Source: Rhodobacterales bacterium (lineage in GTDB: Bacteria; Pseudomonadota; Alphaproteobacteria; Rhodobacterales; Rhodobacteraceae). From it: a DNA stretch of 64,000 nucleotides. Each line of letters begins with the position of its first letter. The stretch's first letter is position 1. Made by a program: the position numbers and the translations under genes. The stretch is from assembly GCA_025362795.1 (NCBI GenBank), contig JANYFE010000062.1, positions 1 through 64,000 of the forward strand, written 5' to 3'. This document shows positions 1 through 8,313 of this stretch, in pieces. The notes below the pieces were generated by a model. It worked only from the letters and a program-made list of their open reading frames with translations. It ran no database searches and had not been told where the DNA came from.

Positions 1-137
1 TCCTGCGCAAAGCCGCCGAGCGTAGTAAGGAAACCGTCTGGCGCAGGATCGGCTCCCTCCTCGACCAGTTCTCACCACAAGAATGCGAAAACTACCTCCG
101 AAACTCAGGATATGGTTCTACCTAAACCCATCCGGCT
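1..137 (+). mobile_element. Right end of an IS630-family insertion sequence (partial)
   Basis: Bases 3-125 are open from the window edge and encode about 40 residues ending in a stop at 123-125. The peptide (LRKAAERSKETVWRRIG, then a short stretch ending ECENYLRNSGYG) resembles the extreme C-terminus of IS630-family transposases, where a basic helix is followed by an ENYF/L..AGY-type ending. Only about a dozen bases separate this stop from the stop codon of flgD, so the element's right terminus should lie in 126-140. IS630 elements insert at TA, and a TA occurs at 139-140 inside the flgD stop codon. The rest of the element lies outside the window. The family call rests on recall of the family's C-terminal pattern; the exact terminus is inferred. 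Confidence 0.65.
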
Positions 138-791
138 CTAGGCCGACGCAGGCTCTCTCAGGGCGGTGACAAGGGCGGTTGAGACTTCAACCCCGCCAGC
201 AAACATGGCGGTTATCCCGCTGGCGCTGTTGCGGATCTCTGTGATGCGTCCGTAAAACTCGACTGAGGTTGTGCCAAGCAGTTTGTCGTCCTGGTAACTT
301 TCCAAAGACAGGTCGTACACCCCTTCCGGAAGCGGATTGCCATCGGTATCAAGCCCTTGCCATTCATAGTCAGCGGAACTGACTGGGATTTCAGTGCGCG
401 ACACCTCTGCCCCGGTGCTGTCTTTTGCGACAAGAACCGCTCTGTCGGCATCTAATCCTGGGTTGGGTGAAAGTGTGACTGGGTTCGTCCCGTCAAAATG
501 TACCGGCGCGGCAATGCGCGCCTCCTTGCCGACCCAACCGACCATCTGGGCCATCGAGCTCAATGCGTTTTGCGTCAATTGCTGCGACAGCAGATCGTTG
601 GTTCTGGTTTGCTGTTCGACACCCGAAAAGGTTGCCAACTGCACAGCGAAATTATCCGCGCTCATCGGGTTCAGCGGATCCTGATTCTTGATCTGGGTCG
701 TCATCATCTTGAGAAAAGTATCATAGTCGGTGGCCTTGGGTTTTACAGGAGCGTTCTGGGCGCTGGTCAGGGTAGCGGATGTGACGTCCAT
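138..791 (-). CDS. flgD: Flagellar hook-capping protein FlgD
   Basis: FlgD is the scaffold that caps the growing hook so that FlgE subunits polymerise. The 217-residue protein has the typical N-terminal segment (YDTFLKMMTTQIKNQDPLNP at about 23-42, then SADNFAVQLATFSGVEQQ), followed by a FlgD tudor/Ig-like region (PEGVYDLSLESYQDD). The ATG has a good ribosome site (AAAGGAC) 6-7 bases upstream. It lies 12 bases downstream of fliK and is presumably in the same transcript. The stop codon TAG abuts the IS630 end, so the last residues or the stop itself may be affected by the insertion. The length is normal for the family, so function is probably intact. Confidence 0.93.
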   Translation of the reverse strand: MDVTSATLTSAQNAPVKPKATDYDTFLKMMTTQIKNQDPLNPMSADNFAVQLATFSGVEQQTRTNDLLSQQLTQNALSSMAQMVGWVGKEARIAAPVHFDGTNPVTLSPNPGLDADRAVLVAKDSTGAEVSRTEIPVSSADYEWQGLDTDGNPLPEGVYDLSLESYQDDKLLGTTSVEFYGRITEIRNSASGITAMFAGGVEVSTALVTALREPASA

Positions 792-803
792 TTAAGTGTC
801 CTT

Positions 804-2738
804 TCAGAGGCGAAGGTCTAGTCCGGCGGCAGGAAGACCGAGGATGACTGTGGTTTCTGGATCAGCTTGCAGTAGGCTTCCAGAGAACTCTGCGGCCGTT
901 TGGGGCGGGTCGTTGGGTTGGTCCTGGCCCCATTGACCAAAACTGAGTGCCGGGTTGGCAAAGCCTTGTTCCTGCAATTCGGCACGCAGTTCGCCCACGT
1001 GACGGCGCAACAGATCAAGCGTTTCGGGACGCTCGACTGCGAGAGAAACCTGCACCTGATCGCCTTTGGCGACGACGGTAAAGCGCAGGCGCCCAAGTTC
1101 GGTCGGATCCAAGTTCAGTTCAGTGCGATCCGACTCGCTGGGTCTGGCGGCCGCCCGGACGATGCCACCGGCCAGACTTTTCAGGTTGCCGACATGTGTA
1201 ACGACCGCTGGCCTGCTGGCAGGCATTGGTGGTGCGATTTGCGCCGGAATATCGCCTGTGGCCAGACTTTGGCGCGAGACGTACGTGGCAGTCGGCAGTT
1301 GCGACGACAGGGTTGCCAGAACTGGGGCGGGATCGGATTCATAGTCAGCCTCATCGTCTATGACAGATCGGGTCGGGCTGACGCTATGTAGTTCGTCCAT
1401 ATTCTGCGGGCGCGGCAGGGCCGCTGCAGCGGCGATTTCGTCTTCAGGTTGCGATGGATTTGTCAGGGTGCGAACGTCGTTTGGCACTGCAAATGTGGAC
1501 AAGGCTGGCGGCGCATCGGATGCCGCCAGCGTCGAAGCAGGCGACAAAACGTGCGGAAGGGCGGTGTCCGTGGCCTTACCGCCCGCTCGCCATTCCAGAT
1601 GAGACCGCAGTGCAGCAGGAATAAGAAACGTCGAAAGGATTTCGGGATGGCTGAGCGGCGGCACGATCAGCGGGTTTGACACCGCTGAACCTGCGTCGCG
1701 CCACGCGACAACTGGCGGAATGTTTGCCGAAAATGGCTGGCCGGAATTGCGCATCGCCGGCAAGAGGGAAACGCTTGTCATCGCTCCGCTCTCGTCTAAG
1801 GGCCGCTTGGGGTTATTAGCGGACTGGACTTGGCCGACATACAAAGCGGGTGCTTGAGATTGCGGCAAGGCGGCAAACGGTGCTTTGAATTGGACGGGGA
1901 CCGGGGATTCTGCGGCGACCCCCGCTGGATTGAGCGGTGTCGGATGGCTTGGGACTGCTGCCACCTGATTGGCATCAAGCGCGGCACCTGCATCTGGAAC
2001 TACACCGGGAAGCGACTCTGCATAAATCTGTTCCCGTGCCTCGATGCCCAGTGGTTGTTCAGCCATTCCGGGCTGAGACAGTGTGGTTGGCATGGCAGGA
2101 TCACTGCGCGGCGCAATTCTGACCATCGCAGCCACGAGCCCCTGGTGCGCGTCAGCTGTGCGCGATGCATCGGCAGGGGACAAAGTGGCGGGTGACACGA
2201 CAGGTCGGCAGGTATCGCCATCAAACGGCATCGCACTGCGGGTTTGCCCGCTAACGGAACCTGGTGCAAAAGCCCACAAAATGGCGATAGCGACAGCAGC
2301 ATCGCCAGCGGGTTTGGGCGCAAGTGGATCTAGCGAAAGGGAAACCGTCGGTATCACAGCGAGAGTCGGCTCATCCGACATCTCAACTGACTGTAAGTCC
2401 GGCTGTGTCATGTTGGGCTCGGCCTCTACCTGAACCGTCGGAAGCTGGGTTGCTTCGGGCAAAGCGAAGACAAGGATACTTTGCGCGGAATGCCGGTGGA
2501 TTGCAGACAGCCTTGCCGCAGCACGGCCACCGGCGGCATCTTTCGCGGGTGTGACTTGGCTCTCACGTCCAGTTTCGGCTAGGTCGGGCACAACCAATGG
2601 CGATGCGGTCTGCGCCGCGGGGGTTGCATCGCACAGCGCTGAAAACGCATCTCCCGCCGGCTGCCAATCCAATGACGCTCCAAGTGACTTTGCTTTGACC
2701 GGAAGCTTAAAGGACTGTGGTGGTGTGGCTGTGATCAT
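804..2738 (-). CDS. fliK: Flagellar hook-length control protein FliK
   Basis: FliK is the secreted ruler that sets hook length and switches export specificity through FlhB. The 644-residue protein is mostly low-complexity and rich in Ala, Pro and Ser, as expected for the ruler. The conserved hook-length control domain lies near the C-terminus (about 535-605): it includes LNLDPTELGRLRFTVV, VQVSLAVERPETLDLLRRH and L.ELRAELQEQGF. It starts at the ATG at 2736-2738 after GGGAAAG and is divergent from the rod-binding gene at 2845. Assignment rests on the C-terminal domain and the position before flgD; the central region is not conserved enough to recognise alone. Confidence 0.88.
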   Translation of the reverse strand: MITATPPQSFKLPVKAKSLGASLDWQPAGDAFSALCDATPAAQTASPLVVPDLAETGRESQVTPAKDAAGGRAAARLSAIHRHSAQSILVFALPEATQLPTVQVEAEPNMTQPDLQSVEMSDEPTLAVIPTVSLSLDPLAPKPAGDAAVAIAILWAFAPGSVSGQTRSAMPFDGDTCRPVVSPATLSPADASRTADAHQGLVAAMVRIAPRSDPAMPTTLSQPGMAEQPLGIEAREQIYAESLPGVVPDAGAALDANQVAAVPSHPTPLNPAGVAAESPVPVQFKAPFAALPQSQAPALYVGQVQSANNPKRPLDESGAMTSVSLLPAMRNSGQPFSANIPPVVAWRDAGSAVSNPLIVPPLSHPEILSTFLIPAALRSHLEWRAGGKATDTALPHVLSPASTLAASDAPPALSTFAVPNDVRTLTNPSQPEDEIAAAAALPRPQNMDELHSVSPTRSVIDDEADYESDPAPVLATLSSQLPTATYVSRQSLATGDIPAQIAPPMPASRPAVVTHVGNLKSLAGGIVRAAARPSESDRTELNLDPTELGRLRFTVVAKGDQVQVSLAVERPETLDLLRRHVGELRAELQEQGFANPALSFGQWGQDQPNDPPQTAAEFSGSLLQADPETTVILGLPAAGLDLRL

Positions 2739-2783
2739 CTTTCCCGACTTCTGCCGTTCAAAACTGACTATTCCGCTAAGTCC

Positions 2784-2798
2784 TTACCATCTGTTTAC
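2784..2798. promoter_or_regulatory. CtrA-like box (TTAC-N7-TTAC), weak
   Basis: TTAC at 2784-2787 and TTAC at 2795-2798 are separated by seven bases, matching the CtrA consensus TTAA-N7-TTAA at six of eight positions. It sits in the 106-base gap between the divergent fliK and flgJ-like starts. On its own the match is weak; it gains weight from the better copies at the other flagellar promoters. Confidence 0.35.
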
Positions 2799-2844
2799 CT
2801 GCTCAGGTGATAGTGAGGAAAATCCGCTGCATCTGGAGAATCCC

Positions 2845-3135
2845 GTGGAAATTGCCGCAGACTCACAGGCCGCCACTCGCCCGCCCAAGGCCGCGAGTTC
2901 CGTTCAGCGGGCTGCCTTGATGGAAAAGGCTCGTGCATTGGAAGCGAGCTTTTTAGCAGAAATGCTGTCGCATGCCGGGCTTGACGCCAAGGACGGTACA
3001 TTTTCGGGCGGCGTAGGCGAAGCGCAGTTCGCGTCCTTTCTGCGCGACGAGCAGGCCAAGGCGGTGGTCCAACACGGCGGAATCGGGCTGGCCGAGCATT
3101 TGTTCCAATCTCTATTGAGTCGCGATCATGGGTGA
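2845..3135 (+). CDS. Rod-binding protein (FlgJ N-terminal domain / CheL-like)
   Basis: This 96-residue protein corresponds to the rod-binding N-terminal half of FlgJ, which helps assemble the flagellar rod in the periplasm. Family signatures are ALEASFLAEMLSHAGLDA and GGVGEAQFASFLRDEQAKAV, followed by GGIGLAEHLFQSLL. It lacks any muramidase domain; a separate transglycosylase gene (16626-17294) lies in the same locus. I chose the GTG at 2845 because GGAG stands 7 bases before it; the frame stays open upstream to 2551, but that part is antisense to fliK. It overlaps the next gene by 8 bases, implying coupled translation. Confidence 0.82.
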   Translation: MEIAADSQAATRPPKAASSVQRAALMEKARALEASFLAEMLSHAGLDAKDGTFSGGVGEAQFASFLRDEQAKAVVQHGGIGLAEHLFQSLLSRDHG

Positions 3136-3454
3136 AGTCAGGGCTGCGGTGCTTTTGGATCTGGTGCACTTGGCGGTGTTGGCGGCAGACTATCCCTCAT
3201 TGGCCGAGCTGGAAGGCGACCTCGTACGCGAAATGGGCCGGTCGGATTTCAGGTTGACAGCTGCGGAACTGAAAATGATCCAACAGAAGGCCCTTCGCAA
3301 CGCGGCCTGCCTGAAGGCGGCAGGGCGGGGCATCAAAGCGGCGCGACAGCGCTTGTCGGACATTCGCAGCGCGGCCAGTCGGCTCGTAACTTATGATCGC
3401 TCGGGCAAACGGGCCGAGTTCAGCGAGAGCCGGAATCTGGCGCAAAGACTTTAG
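3128..3454 (+). CDS. Small flagellar-locus protein, possible FlgN-type chaperone
   Basis: A 108-residue, mainly helical and charged protein of uncertain identity, translationally coupled to the rod-binding gene. Its C-terminal half (RNAACLKAAGRGIKAARQRL, then TYDRSGKR) resembles what alphaproteobacterial FlgN/FlbY-like proteins carry after their helical N-terminus. FlgN proteins are export chaperones for the hook-filament junction proteins FlgK and FlgL. The location between a rod gene and flagellin fits a flagellar chaperone, but the similarity is recalled and short, so treat the function as a guess. Confidence 0.45.
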   Translation: MGEVRAAVLLDLVHLAVLAADYPSLAELEGDLVREMGRSDFRLTAAELKMIQQKALRNAACLKAAGRGIKAARQRLSDIRSAASRLVTYDRSGKRAEFSESRNLAQRL

Positions 3455-3658
3455 GTTTTTCAATCAAATACGCCACATTTGACCGTGCCCAGTTATAGAT
3501 CTTTTAGAGTTTTGACCGCTTGATGGACCTTGCATCCCAGGTGGGGTGGCGCGTCCCGGCCCTTCCGGTCGCATTGGAAAGAAAGCCCAGTCTGCCATCA
3601 CTCCCGATGGTGCAACAGGCCGCGCGCAAAGCACAGGCTGACCGCAAAGGAAACGGAA
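3455..3658 (+). promoter_or_regulatory. Flagellin upstream region and leader (204 bases)
   Basis: This gap precedes the flagellin start and must hold its promoter and 5' leader. The first 80 bases are AT-rich compared with the rest, consistent with a promoter. I see no convincing TTAA-N7-TTAA box, sigma-54 GG/GC element or sigma-28 motif. The long leader is of interest because FlbT, encoded two genes downstream, is known in Caulobacter to bind the flagellin mRNA leader. Confidence 0.4.
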
Positions 3659-4864
3659 ATGTCGTCCATTCTGACTAACACCAGTGCAATGGTTGCACTT
3701 CAGACCATGAAGTCGATCAGCATGAACCTTGCCAAGACAACGTCGGAGATCTCAACCGGAAAATCCGTCGCCAACGCCAAGGACAACGCCGCCGTCTGGG
3801 CAATTTCCAAAGTGATGGAATCGGATGTTGAAGGGTTCAAGGGCATTTCGGACAGTCTGGCGCTTGGCTCTTCGACCATTGCGGTCGGGCGGCAGGCGGC
3901 GGAAACCGTCACCAGCCTGTTGACGCAGGTCAAAGGCAAGATTGTGGCTGCGCAGGAAGCCAACGTTGACCGCACCAAGATCCAGACCGATATCGTCGCA
4001 CTGCGCAACCAGATCTCGTCGGTCGTGGGGGCAGCACAATTCAACGGGCTCAACCTCGTTGACGGGTCGCAGACCACGGTGGACGTGCTGGCCTCCCTTG
4101 ACCGCAGCGGCACGACGGTGTCAGCCTCGTCCATCACTGTGACGGCACAGGATCTGTCGATTGGCGCCTATGCCGCCAAGGGCGTGCTTGCCGGGTCCAG
4201 TGGGGTTTCCACCGGTGCCGATACGGCAGGTTTTGCGATAAATGCCGCAGGCGGCACCGGCAACGTGGTGATTGATGACAGCGTCACCGCCTTTGCGGCG
4301 GGCGATTCGGTGTCGATCAACATCGGAGGCAAGACGGCGAGCTATACCGTGACGGCCGCCGATGTGGCCTCGAGCACAGCGTCGGACCTTGTTGCAGTGG
4401 GCCTGAAGAAATCGGTGGAATCGCTGAGGATATCCGGCCTGTCGGTCAATTACAATTCGGCCACCCCCGGCACTTTGGCCTTCACCAATGCCGGGACCAA
4501 AGATCTGAGCGTTGCCGCGCAGTTCAAGAATGCCGGGTCAGGCGGCTTGGGTGCGTTGTCTGCGATTGACGTGTCGACCTCTGCGGGTGCGACCGCAGCT
4601 TTGGGCAATATCGAGGCTATGATGCAAACCTCCATCGACGCGGCGTCTTCCTTCGGTTCGGTGCAAAAGCGGGTCGATATCCAGAAAGACTTTGTAAGTA
4701 AGCTGACCGATTCGATGAAGGCGGGGATCGGATCGCTTGTGGACGCTGATATGGAAGAGGCTTCCGCGAGGTTGCAGGCATTGCAGGTGCAGCAACAACT
4801 GTCGACCCAGGCGCTGTCGATCGCCAACCAGCAGCCGCAGTCGCTGCTGGCATTGTTCCGGTAA
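3659..4864 (+). CDS. fliC: Flagellin
   Basis: Structural subunit of the flagellar filament, 401 residues. The conserved N-terminal D0/D1 helices (ILTNTSAMVALQTM, then SISTGK-like EISTGKSVANAKDNAA) and C-terminal D1/D0 helices (ADMEEASARLQALQVQQQL to SLLALFR) are both present. The variable middle (about 150-310) is rich in Ala, Gly, Ser, Thr and Val. The start is the ATG at 3659, preceded by AAAGGAAACGGAA; the frame is open for 43 codons upstream, but that stretch lacks flagellin character. It is followed by flaF and flbT, the usual alphaproteobacterial arrangement. Confidence 0.95.
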   Translation: MSSILTNTSAMVALQTMKSISMNLAKTTSEISTGKSVANAKDNAAVWAISKVMESDVEGFKGISDSLALGSSTIAVGRQAAETVTSLLTQVKGKIVAAQEANVDRTKIQTDIVALRNQISSVVGAAQFNGLNLVDGSQTTVDVLASLDRSGTTVSASSITVTAQDLSIGAYAAKGVLAGSSGVSTGADTAGFAINAAGGTGNVVIDDSVTAFAAGDSVSINIGGKTASYTVTAADVASSTASDLVAVGLKKSVESLRISGLSVNYNSATPGTLAFTNAGTKDLSVAAQFKNAGSGGLGALSAIDVSTSAGATAALGNIEAMMQTSIDAASSFGSVQKRVDIQKDFVSKLTDSMKAGIGSLVDADMEEASARLQALQVQQQLSTQALSIANQQPQSLLALFR

Positions 4865-4872
4865 AAAAACCG

Positions 4873-4894
4873 ACCGGGGGCAAAGTCCCCCGGT
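4873..4894. terminator. Hairpin between flagellin and flaF
   Basis: ACCGGGGG (4873-4880) and CCCCCGGT (4887-4894) form a perfect 8-bp stem with a six-base loop, just after the flagellin stop. A run of seven A lies on its 5' side and no T-run on its 3' side, so it would be a factor-independent terminator only for transcripts on the minus strand. On the plus strand it more likely protects the flagellin mRNA 3' end or attenuates read-through into flaF. Confidence 0.5.
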
Positions 4895-4934
4895 TCGCCG
4901 ATGAACCTAAGGCAAAGTCCCGGAAGGATAAGTT

Positions 4935-5315
4935 TTGACCGTCGCTACCACAAATGCCCGCGCCGCCTATGGCCGCAGCGTGGCACCAGTTCGCACCAAT
5001 CGCACCCTGGAATACGACCTTCTGGCCCGTTGTACCCAAGGTCTGTCGACCGCCTGGACACGCCGGAAAGAGGATTTTTCCGGCCTTGCCACCGCCTTGA
5101 CCGAAAACCTGCAGCTGTGGTCGGCGCTTGCCGCCGACGTGGCCGAAGCAGGCAACGGCCTGCCCGCCTCGTTACGCGCCCAGTTGTTCTATCTTTATGA
5201 ATTCACCGCAGGACACACGTCTGCCGTGTTGGACAACCGCGGCTCAGTCGAGGTGCTGGTCGATATCAACACCGCAGTCATGCGGGGCCTGCGCGGGGAA
5301 GGCGGTGGGACATGA
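4935..5315 (+). CDS. flaF: Flagellar biosynthesis regulator FlaF
   Basis: FlaF is a small cytoplasmic protein needed for flagellin secretion and synthesis in alphaproteobacteria, acting opposite to FlbT. The 126-residue product shows family features AYGRSVAPVRTNRTLEYDL near the N-terminus and LRAQLFYLYEFTAGH and VDINTAVMRGL near the C-terminus. The apparent start is TTG at 4935, with AAGGATA a few bases upstream; no in-frame ATG is available. It overlaps flbT by four bases (ATGA). Confidence 0.9.
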   Translation: MTVATTNARAAYGRSVAPVRTNRTLEYDLLARCTQGLSTAWTRRKEDFSGLATALTENLQLWSALAADVAEAGNGLPASLRAQLFYLYEFTAGHTSAVLDNRGSVEVLVDINTAVMRGLRGEGGGT

Positions 5316-5719
5316 GTGGACTTGTCCTGAAGCTTGGGCCGCATGAACGGGTGCTGATCAACGGCGCAGTTGTCGAAAACGGCGACAAGCGCTCGCGGCT
5401 GGCCATCATGACGCCCAACGCCAACATCCTGCGGCTGCGCGATGCAATCCACCCGCAAGAGGCAAATACACCGGTCAAGCGGGTATGCTATATTGCGCAA
5501 CTGGTTCTGACGGGCGATGCAACGGCGGGTGATACACGACAGCAACTGCTGCGCGGCATTGAGCAGCTAAGCCAGGTGCTGACCGATCATGACAGCCGCA
5601 CCCAGTTGAACATCGCCACCAAATCGGTGCTGGAGGATCAGCATTATCAAGCGCTCAAGGCCTTGCGTGCCCTACTGCCTCGGGAGGAGCGGCTGTTTGC
5701 CGCCGCGCCGTACACATGA
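5312..5719 (+). CDS. flbT: Flagellar biosynthesis repressor FlbT
   Basis: FlbT is a post-transcriptional regulator that destabilises flagellin mRNA when assembly is incomplete (known from Caulobacter). The 135-residue protein opens with the family start LVLKLGPHERVLINGAVV and continues with ILRLRDAIHP and YQALKALRALLPREE at its C-terminus. It overlaps flaF and the DUF1217 gene by four bases at each end, so the three are probably one translationally coupled unit behind flagellin. Confidence 0.92.
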   Translation: MSGLVLKLGPHERVLINGAVVENGDKRSRLAIMTPNANILRLRDAIHPQEANTPVKRVCYIAQLVLTGDATAGDTRQQLLRGIEQLSQVLTDHDSRTQLNIATKSVLEDQHYQALKALRALLPREERLFAAAPYT

Positions 5720-6531
5720 CGTTCAATCCGGTCCTGCCATTCAGCGGCTATTCCGGCTGGACCTTTCTGAACCGGACAATGACCAACCAGACTGCCGCAT
5801 TCAACAAATCGCCCGAAATTGTCAGGGATGAAGACTACTTCCGGACAAATATCGGCAAGATCAGAACGGCGGATCAACTGGTGGCAGATCGCAGGCTCCT
5901 GACTGTGGCCTTGGGTGCCTTCGGGCTGGACGGCGACATCGACAACAAGGCCTTTATCCAGAAGGTCTTGCAGGATGGAACACTATCGACAGGTGCACTC
6001 GCCAACAAACTGGCGGACAAGCAGTATCTCAAATTATCGGCGGCCTTTGGGTTTGGCGACTACCCCGTGGCGTCTACCCAGATTTCTGATTTCGCGGACA
6101 AGATCGTCACTGCCTACAAAGCTCGGCAATTTGCGGCGGCGGTTGGCGATCAGGATGGCGACTTGCGGCTTGCCCTGAACGCGCAGAGTGAATTGGCCGT
6201 TCTGGCAGCAAAAACTGGCAGCGAAACGTTGAAATGGCTGGGCGTTCTGGGCAATTCGCCGCTAAAACAGGTGTTTACCAAGGCCCTAGGTCTGCCCGGC
6301 AATATCAGTGCGGTTGATCTGGACCAGCAACTCACTGCCTTTCAGGACAAGACCGAGGCGATGTTTGGTGACAGTTCGGTAAGCCAGTTCAGTGATCCTT
6401 CCAAGATCGAGACGCTGATCCGGCGGTTTCTGGTGCGGTCGCAGGCCGACGCAACGGCTACCCAGTTCGGGCCTGGTGCCGCGGCGCTGACCATGCTGCA
6501 GCAGACCGCCGCCAATGCACGGCTGCGCTGA
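5716..6531 (+). CDS. DUF1217-family flagellar-locus protein
   Basis: A 271-residue protein of the DUF1217 family, which is commonly found in alphaproteobacterial flagellar loci but has no firm function. Recognisable parts are DEDYFRTNIGKIRTADQLVADRRLLTVALGAFGL (spread over about 36-75) and LIRRFLVRSQ toward the C-terminus. The composition is helical and soluble, without signal peptide or membrane segment. It is coupled to flbT by an ATGA overlap. Its TGA stop abuts the stop of the convergent fliI gene with no base between. Confidence 0.75.
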   Translation: MTFNPVLPFSGYSGWTFLNRTMTNQTAAFNKSPEIVRDEDYFRTNIGKIRTADQLVADRRLLTVALGAFGLDGDIDNKAFIQKVLQDGTLSTGALANKLADKQYLKLSAAFGFGDYPVASTQISDFADKIVTAYKARQFAAAVGDQDGDLRLALNAQSELAVLAAKTGSETLKWLGVLGNSPLKQVFTKALGLPGNISAVDLDQQLTAFQDKTEAMFGDSSVSQFSDPSKIETLIRRFLVRSQADATATQFGPGAAALTMLQQTAANARLR

Positions 6532-7839
6532 TCAGCGCGTATTGAGCGCGGCGTGCAACCGGCGGAAACTTCCGACGCAGCCGTCAAATGGCGCATCTTC
6601 GGCCAGAAATCCGTCCAGCGCCGGCCAAACCCTGACTGCCTGATCGATCAGCGGATCAGTGCCCTTGTTGTAAAGCCCGGCCTGAATCATCAACTCTGCC
6701 CGATCATAAGCCCCCAAAAGCCGCCGCGCCTGCGTGATATCTTCGTTTTCTTCGACACTGGCGGCGTCCGGCAAACTGCGCGAAACTGATCGCAACAGAT
6801 CTATCGCCGGAAATCGCCCGCGTTCGGCGATCTTGCGGTCCAACACAACATGACCGTCAAGCACGCCCCGCAAGATATCAGCCACGGTTTCCTCCATGTC
6901 TGATCCGGCGACCAGGACCGAAAAGACTGCGGTAATGTCGCCAGACCCTTCAGCTCCCGGCCCCGCCCGTTCGGCCCAGGCCATGATGGCGGGCGCGACC
7001 GAGGGGGGATATCCGCGCAAGCTCGCTTCTTCGCCCCCCGCCAAGGCAACCTCTCGGTGTGCCTCGGCAAAACGTGTGACCGAGTCAGCCAAAAGCAACA
7101 CATGCAGGCCTTGATCGCGGAAATGCTCGGCGACAGCCATCGCAGCCCAGGCACAACGTCTGCGGACCAGTGGCGATTGATCTGAGGTTGCGGTGACGAC
7201 GACGGCGCGCTTCATGCCCTCAGGGCCAAGCACCCGCTCGACAAATTCGCGTAACTCACGCCCCCGTTCGCCGATAAGTGCGATGACGACAACGTCCGAA
7301 GAAACGCCGCGGGCGAATTTGCCCAGCAGCGTCGATTTTCCGACACCCGAGCCCGCGAACAGCCCGATGCGCTGGCCACGCACCAAGGGTAGCAAAGTGT
7401 CGAACACCGCCACCCCTGTTTCCAACCTTTCACCAAAGCGCCGTCTTGTCGCCGCCGCAGGTGCCGCTGCCAGCAGCGGGCGCGGCACCGGGCCGCGAAA
7501 CAGCGGACGACCATCCAAAGCGACGCCAAAAGGGTCAATGACGCGGCCAATCCAGCTGTTGTCAGGCGCGATACCAGATTGCCCGCGCAGACGAACCACC
7601 TCGCCAATCGCGAGGCCTTCAGACAGGCTGTCGGTCAGAACAGTGACGGTGTCAGGCCGAAGCGCGACAATTTCGCCGCCCAAGTGGGTACCAATTTGCA
7701 CCCGGTCGCCAAGGGTTGCAATGCCCGCCAACCCAGTCACCACCACAGTGCCACGCGCCACCTCTGTGACCCGACCCAGCCGCACCGCCTGCGGCACCGT
7801 GGCGATTTCGGAAACCAGAGCGTCAAAAACACCCGCCAT
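6532..7839 (-). CDS. fliI: Flagellar export ATPase FliI
   Basis: FliI is the cytoplasmic hexameric ATPase of the flagellar type III export apparatus, related to the F1 beta subunit. The 435-residue protein has the Walker A loop GLFAGSGVGKST at about 159-170, Walker B LHVLLLADSVTRFAEA near 240-255, and the conserved GYPPS segment. The start ATG at 7839 has a strong site (AAAAGGAG). It stands alone on the minus strand, divergent from flgB. Its partners FliH (23676) and a FliJ candidate (12365) are encoded elsewhere in the window. Confidence 0.96.
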   Translation of the reverse strand: MAGVFDALVSEIATVPQAVRLGRVTEVARGTVVVTGLAGIATLGDRVQIGTHLGGEIVALRPDTVTVLTDSLSEGLAIGEVVRLRGQSGIAPDNSWIGRVIDPFGVALDGRPLFRGPVPRPLLAAAPAAATRRRFGERLETGVAVFDTLLPLVRGQRIGLFAGSGVGKSTLLGKFARGVSSDVVVIALIGERGRELREFVERVLGPEGMKRAVVVTATSDQSPLVRRRCAWAAMAVAEHFRDQGLHVLLLADSVTRFAEAHREVALAGGEEASLRGYPPSVAPAIMAWAERAGPGAEGSGDITAVFSVLVAGSDMEETVADILRGVLDGHVVLDRKIAERGRFPAIDLLRSVSRSLPDAASVEENEDITQARRLLGAYDRAELMIQAGLYNKGTDPLIDQAVRVWPALDGFLAEDAPFDGCVGSFRRLHAALNTR

Positions 7840-7885
7840 GGGATTCTCCTTTTGTTCACGCTCACCCTTTGTAAAGGAATCACCG

Positions 7886-7900
7886 TTAAGCCTTGGTGAA
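7886..7900. promoter_or_regulatory. CtrA-like box between fliI and flgB
   Basis: TTAA (7886-7889), seven bases, TGAA (7897-7900): seven of eight positions of the CtrA consensus TTAA-N7-TTAA. It lies in the 94-base divergent gap, 34 bases before the flgB start and 46 bases before fliI, so it could serve both. Confidence 0.55.
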
Positions 7901-7933
7901 GCAGTTGCGATACCGCGCGTGGGAGAAGCCCCG

Positions 7934-8311
7934 ATGTTCGAAACCTTGAGTATAACGCGAATGGCAGAGGCTTTGGCCAGTCATGCCGGGTCACGTCTTG
8001 GCTTGATTGCCCGCAATGTCGCACAGGCGGACACGCCTGGTTACAAAGCGATGGATCTGCCTGATTTCGCCGCGACCTATCAAGATATGGCGGCAATGCG
8101 TAGCACGCGGCCCGGGCATTACTCCAGCGCCACGCAGATGATGCAACCAGTGGCGCAGGCTTCGGGAGGCGAGGCTTCGCCTGATGGCAACACCGTCTCG
8201 CTGGCATACGAAATGGTGAAATCGGTCGATGTGCGCCAGCAGCATGATATGGCGCTGGCCGTCTATCGAAGTACCGCGGACATCATCCGCGCCAGCCTCG
8301 GGCGACGCTGA
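7934..8311 (+). CDS. flgB: Flagellar basal-body rod protein FlgB
   Basis: Proximal rod subunit, 125 residues. The family motif for rod proteins is present: SRLGLIARNVAQADTPGYKA at about 20-39 (compare N.ANADTPGYKA). The start is the ATG at 7934 after GGGAGAAG; the long upstream open frame is antisense to fliI and was discarded. First gene of a nine-gene plus-strand operon running to 12364. Confidence 0.93.
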   Translation: MFETLSITRMAEALASHAGSRLGLIARNVAQADTPGYKAMDLPDFAATYQDMAAMRSTRPGHYSSATQMMQPVAQASGGEASPDGNTVSLAYEMVKSVDVRQQHDMALAVYRSTADIIRASLGRR

Positions 8312-8313
8312 TC

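Noticed and set aside
7193..7933. N-terminal extension of the flgB frame over fliI
   Set aside because: The stretch is antisense to fliI and Ser/Thr/Pro/Arg-rich; flgB has a proper start with Shine-Dalgarno at 7934.
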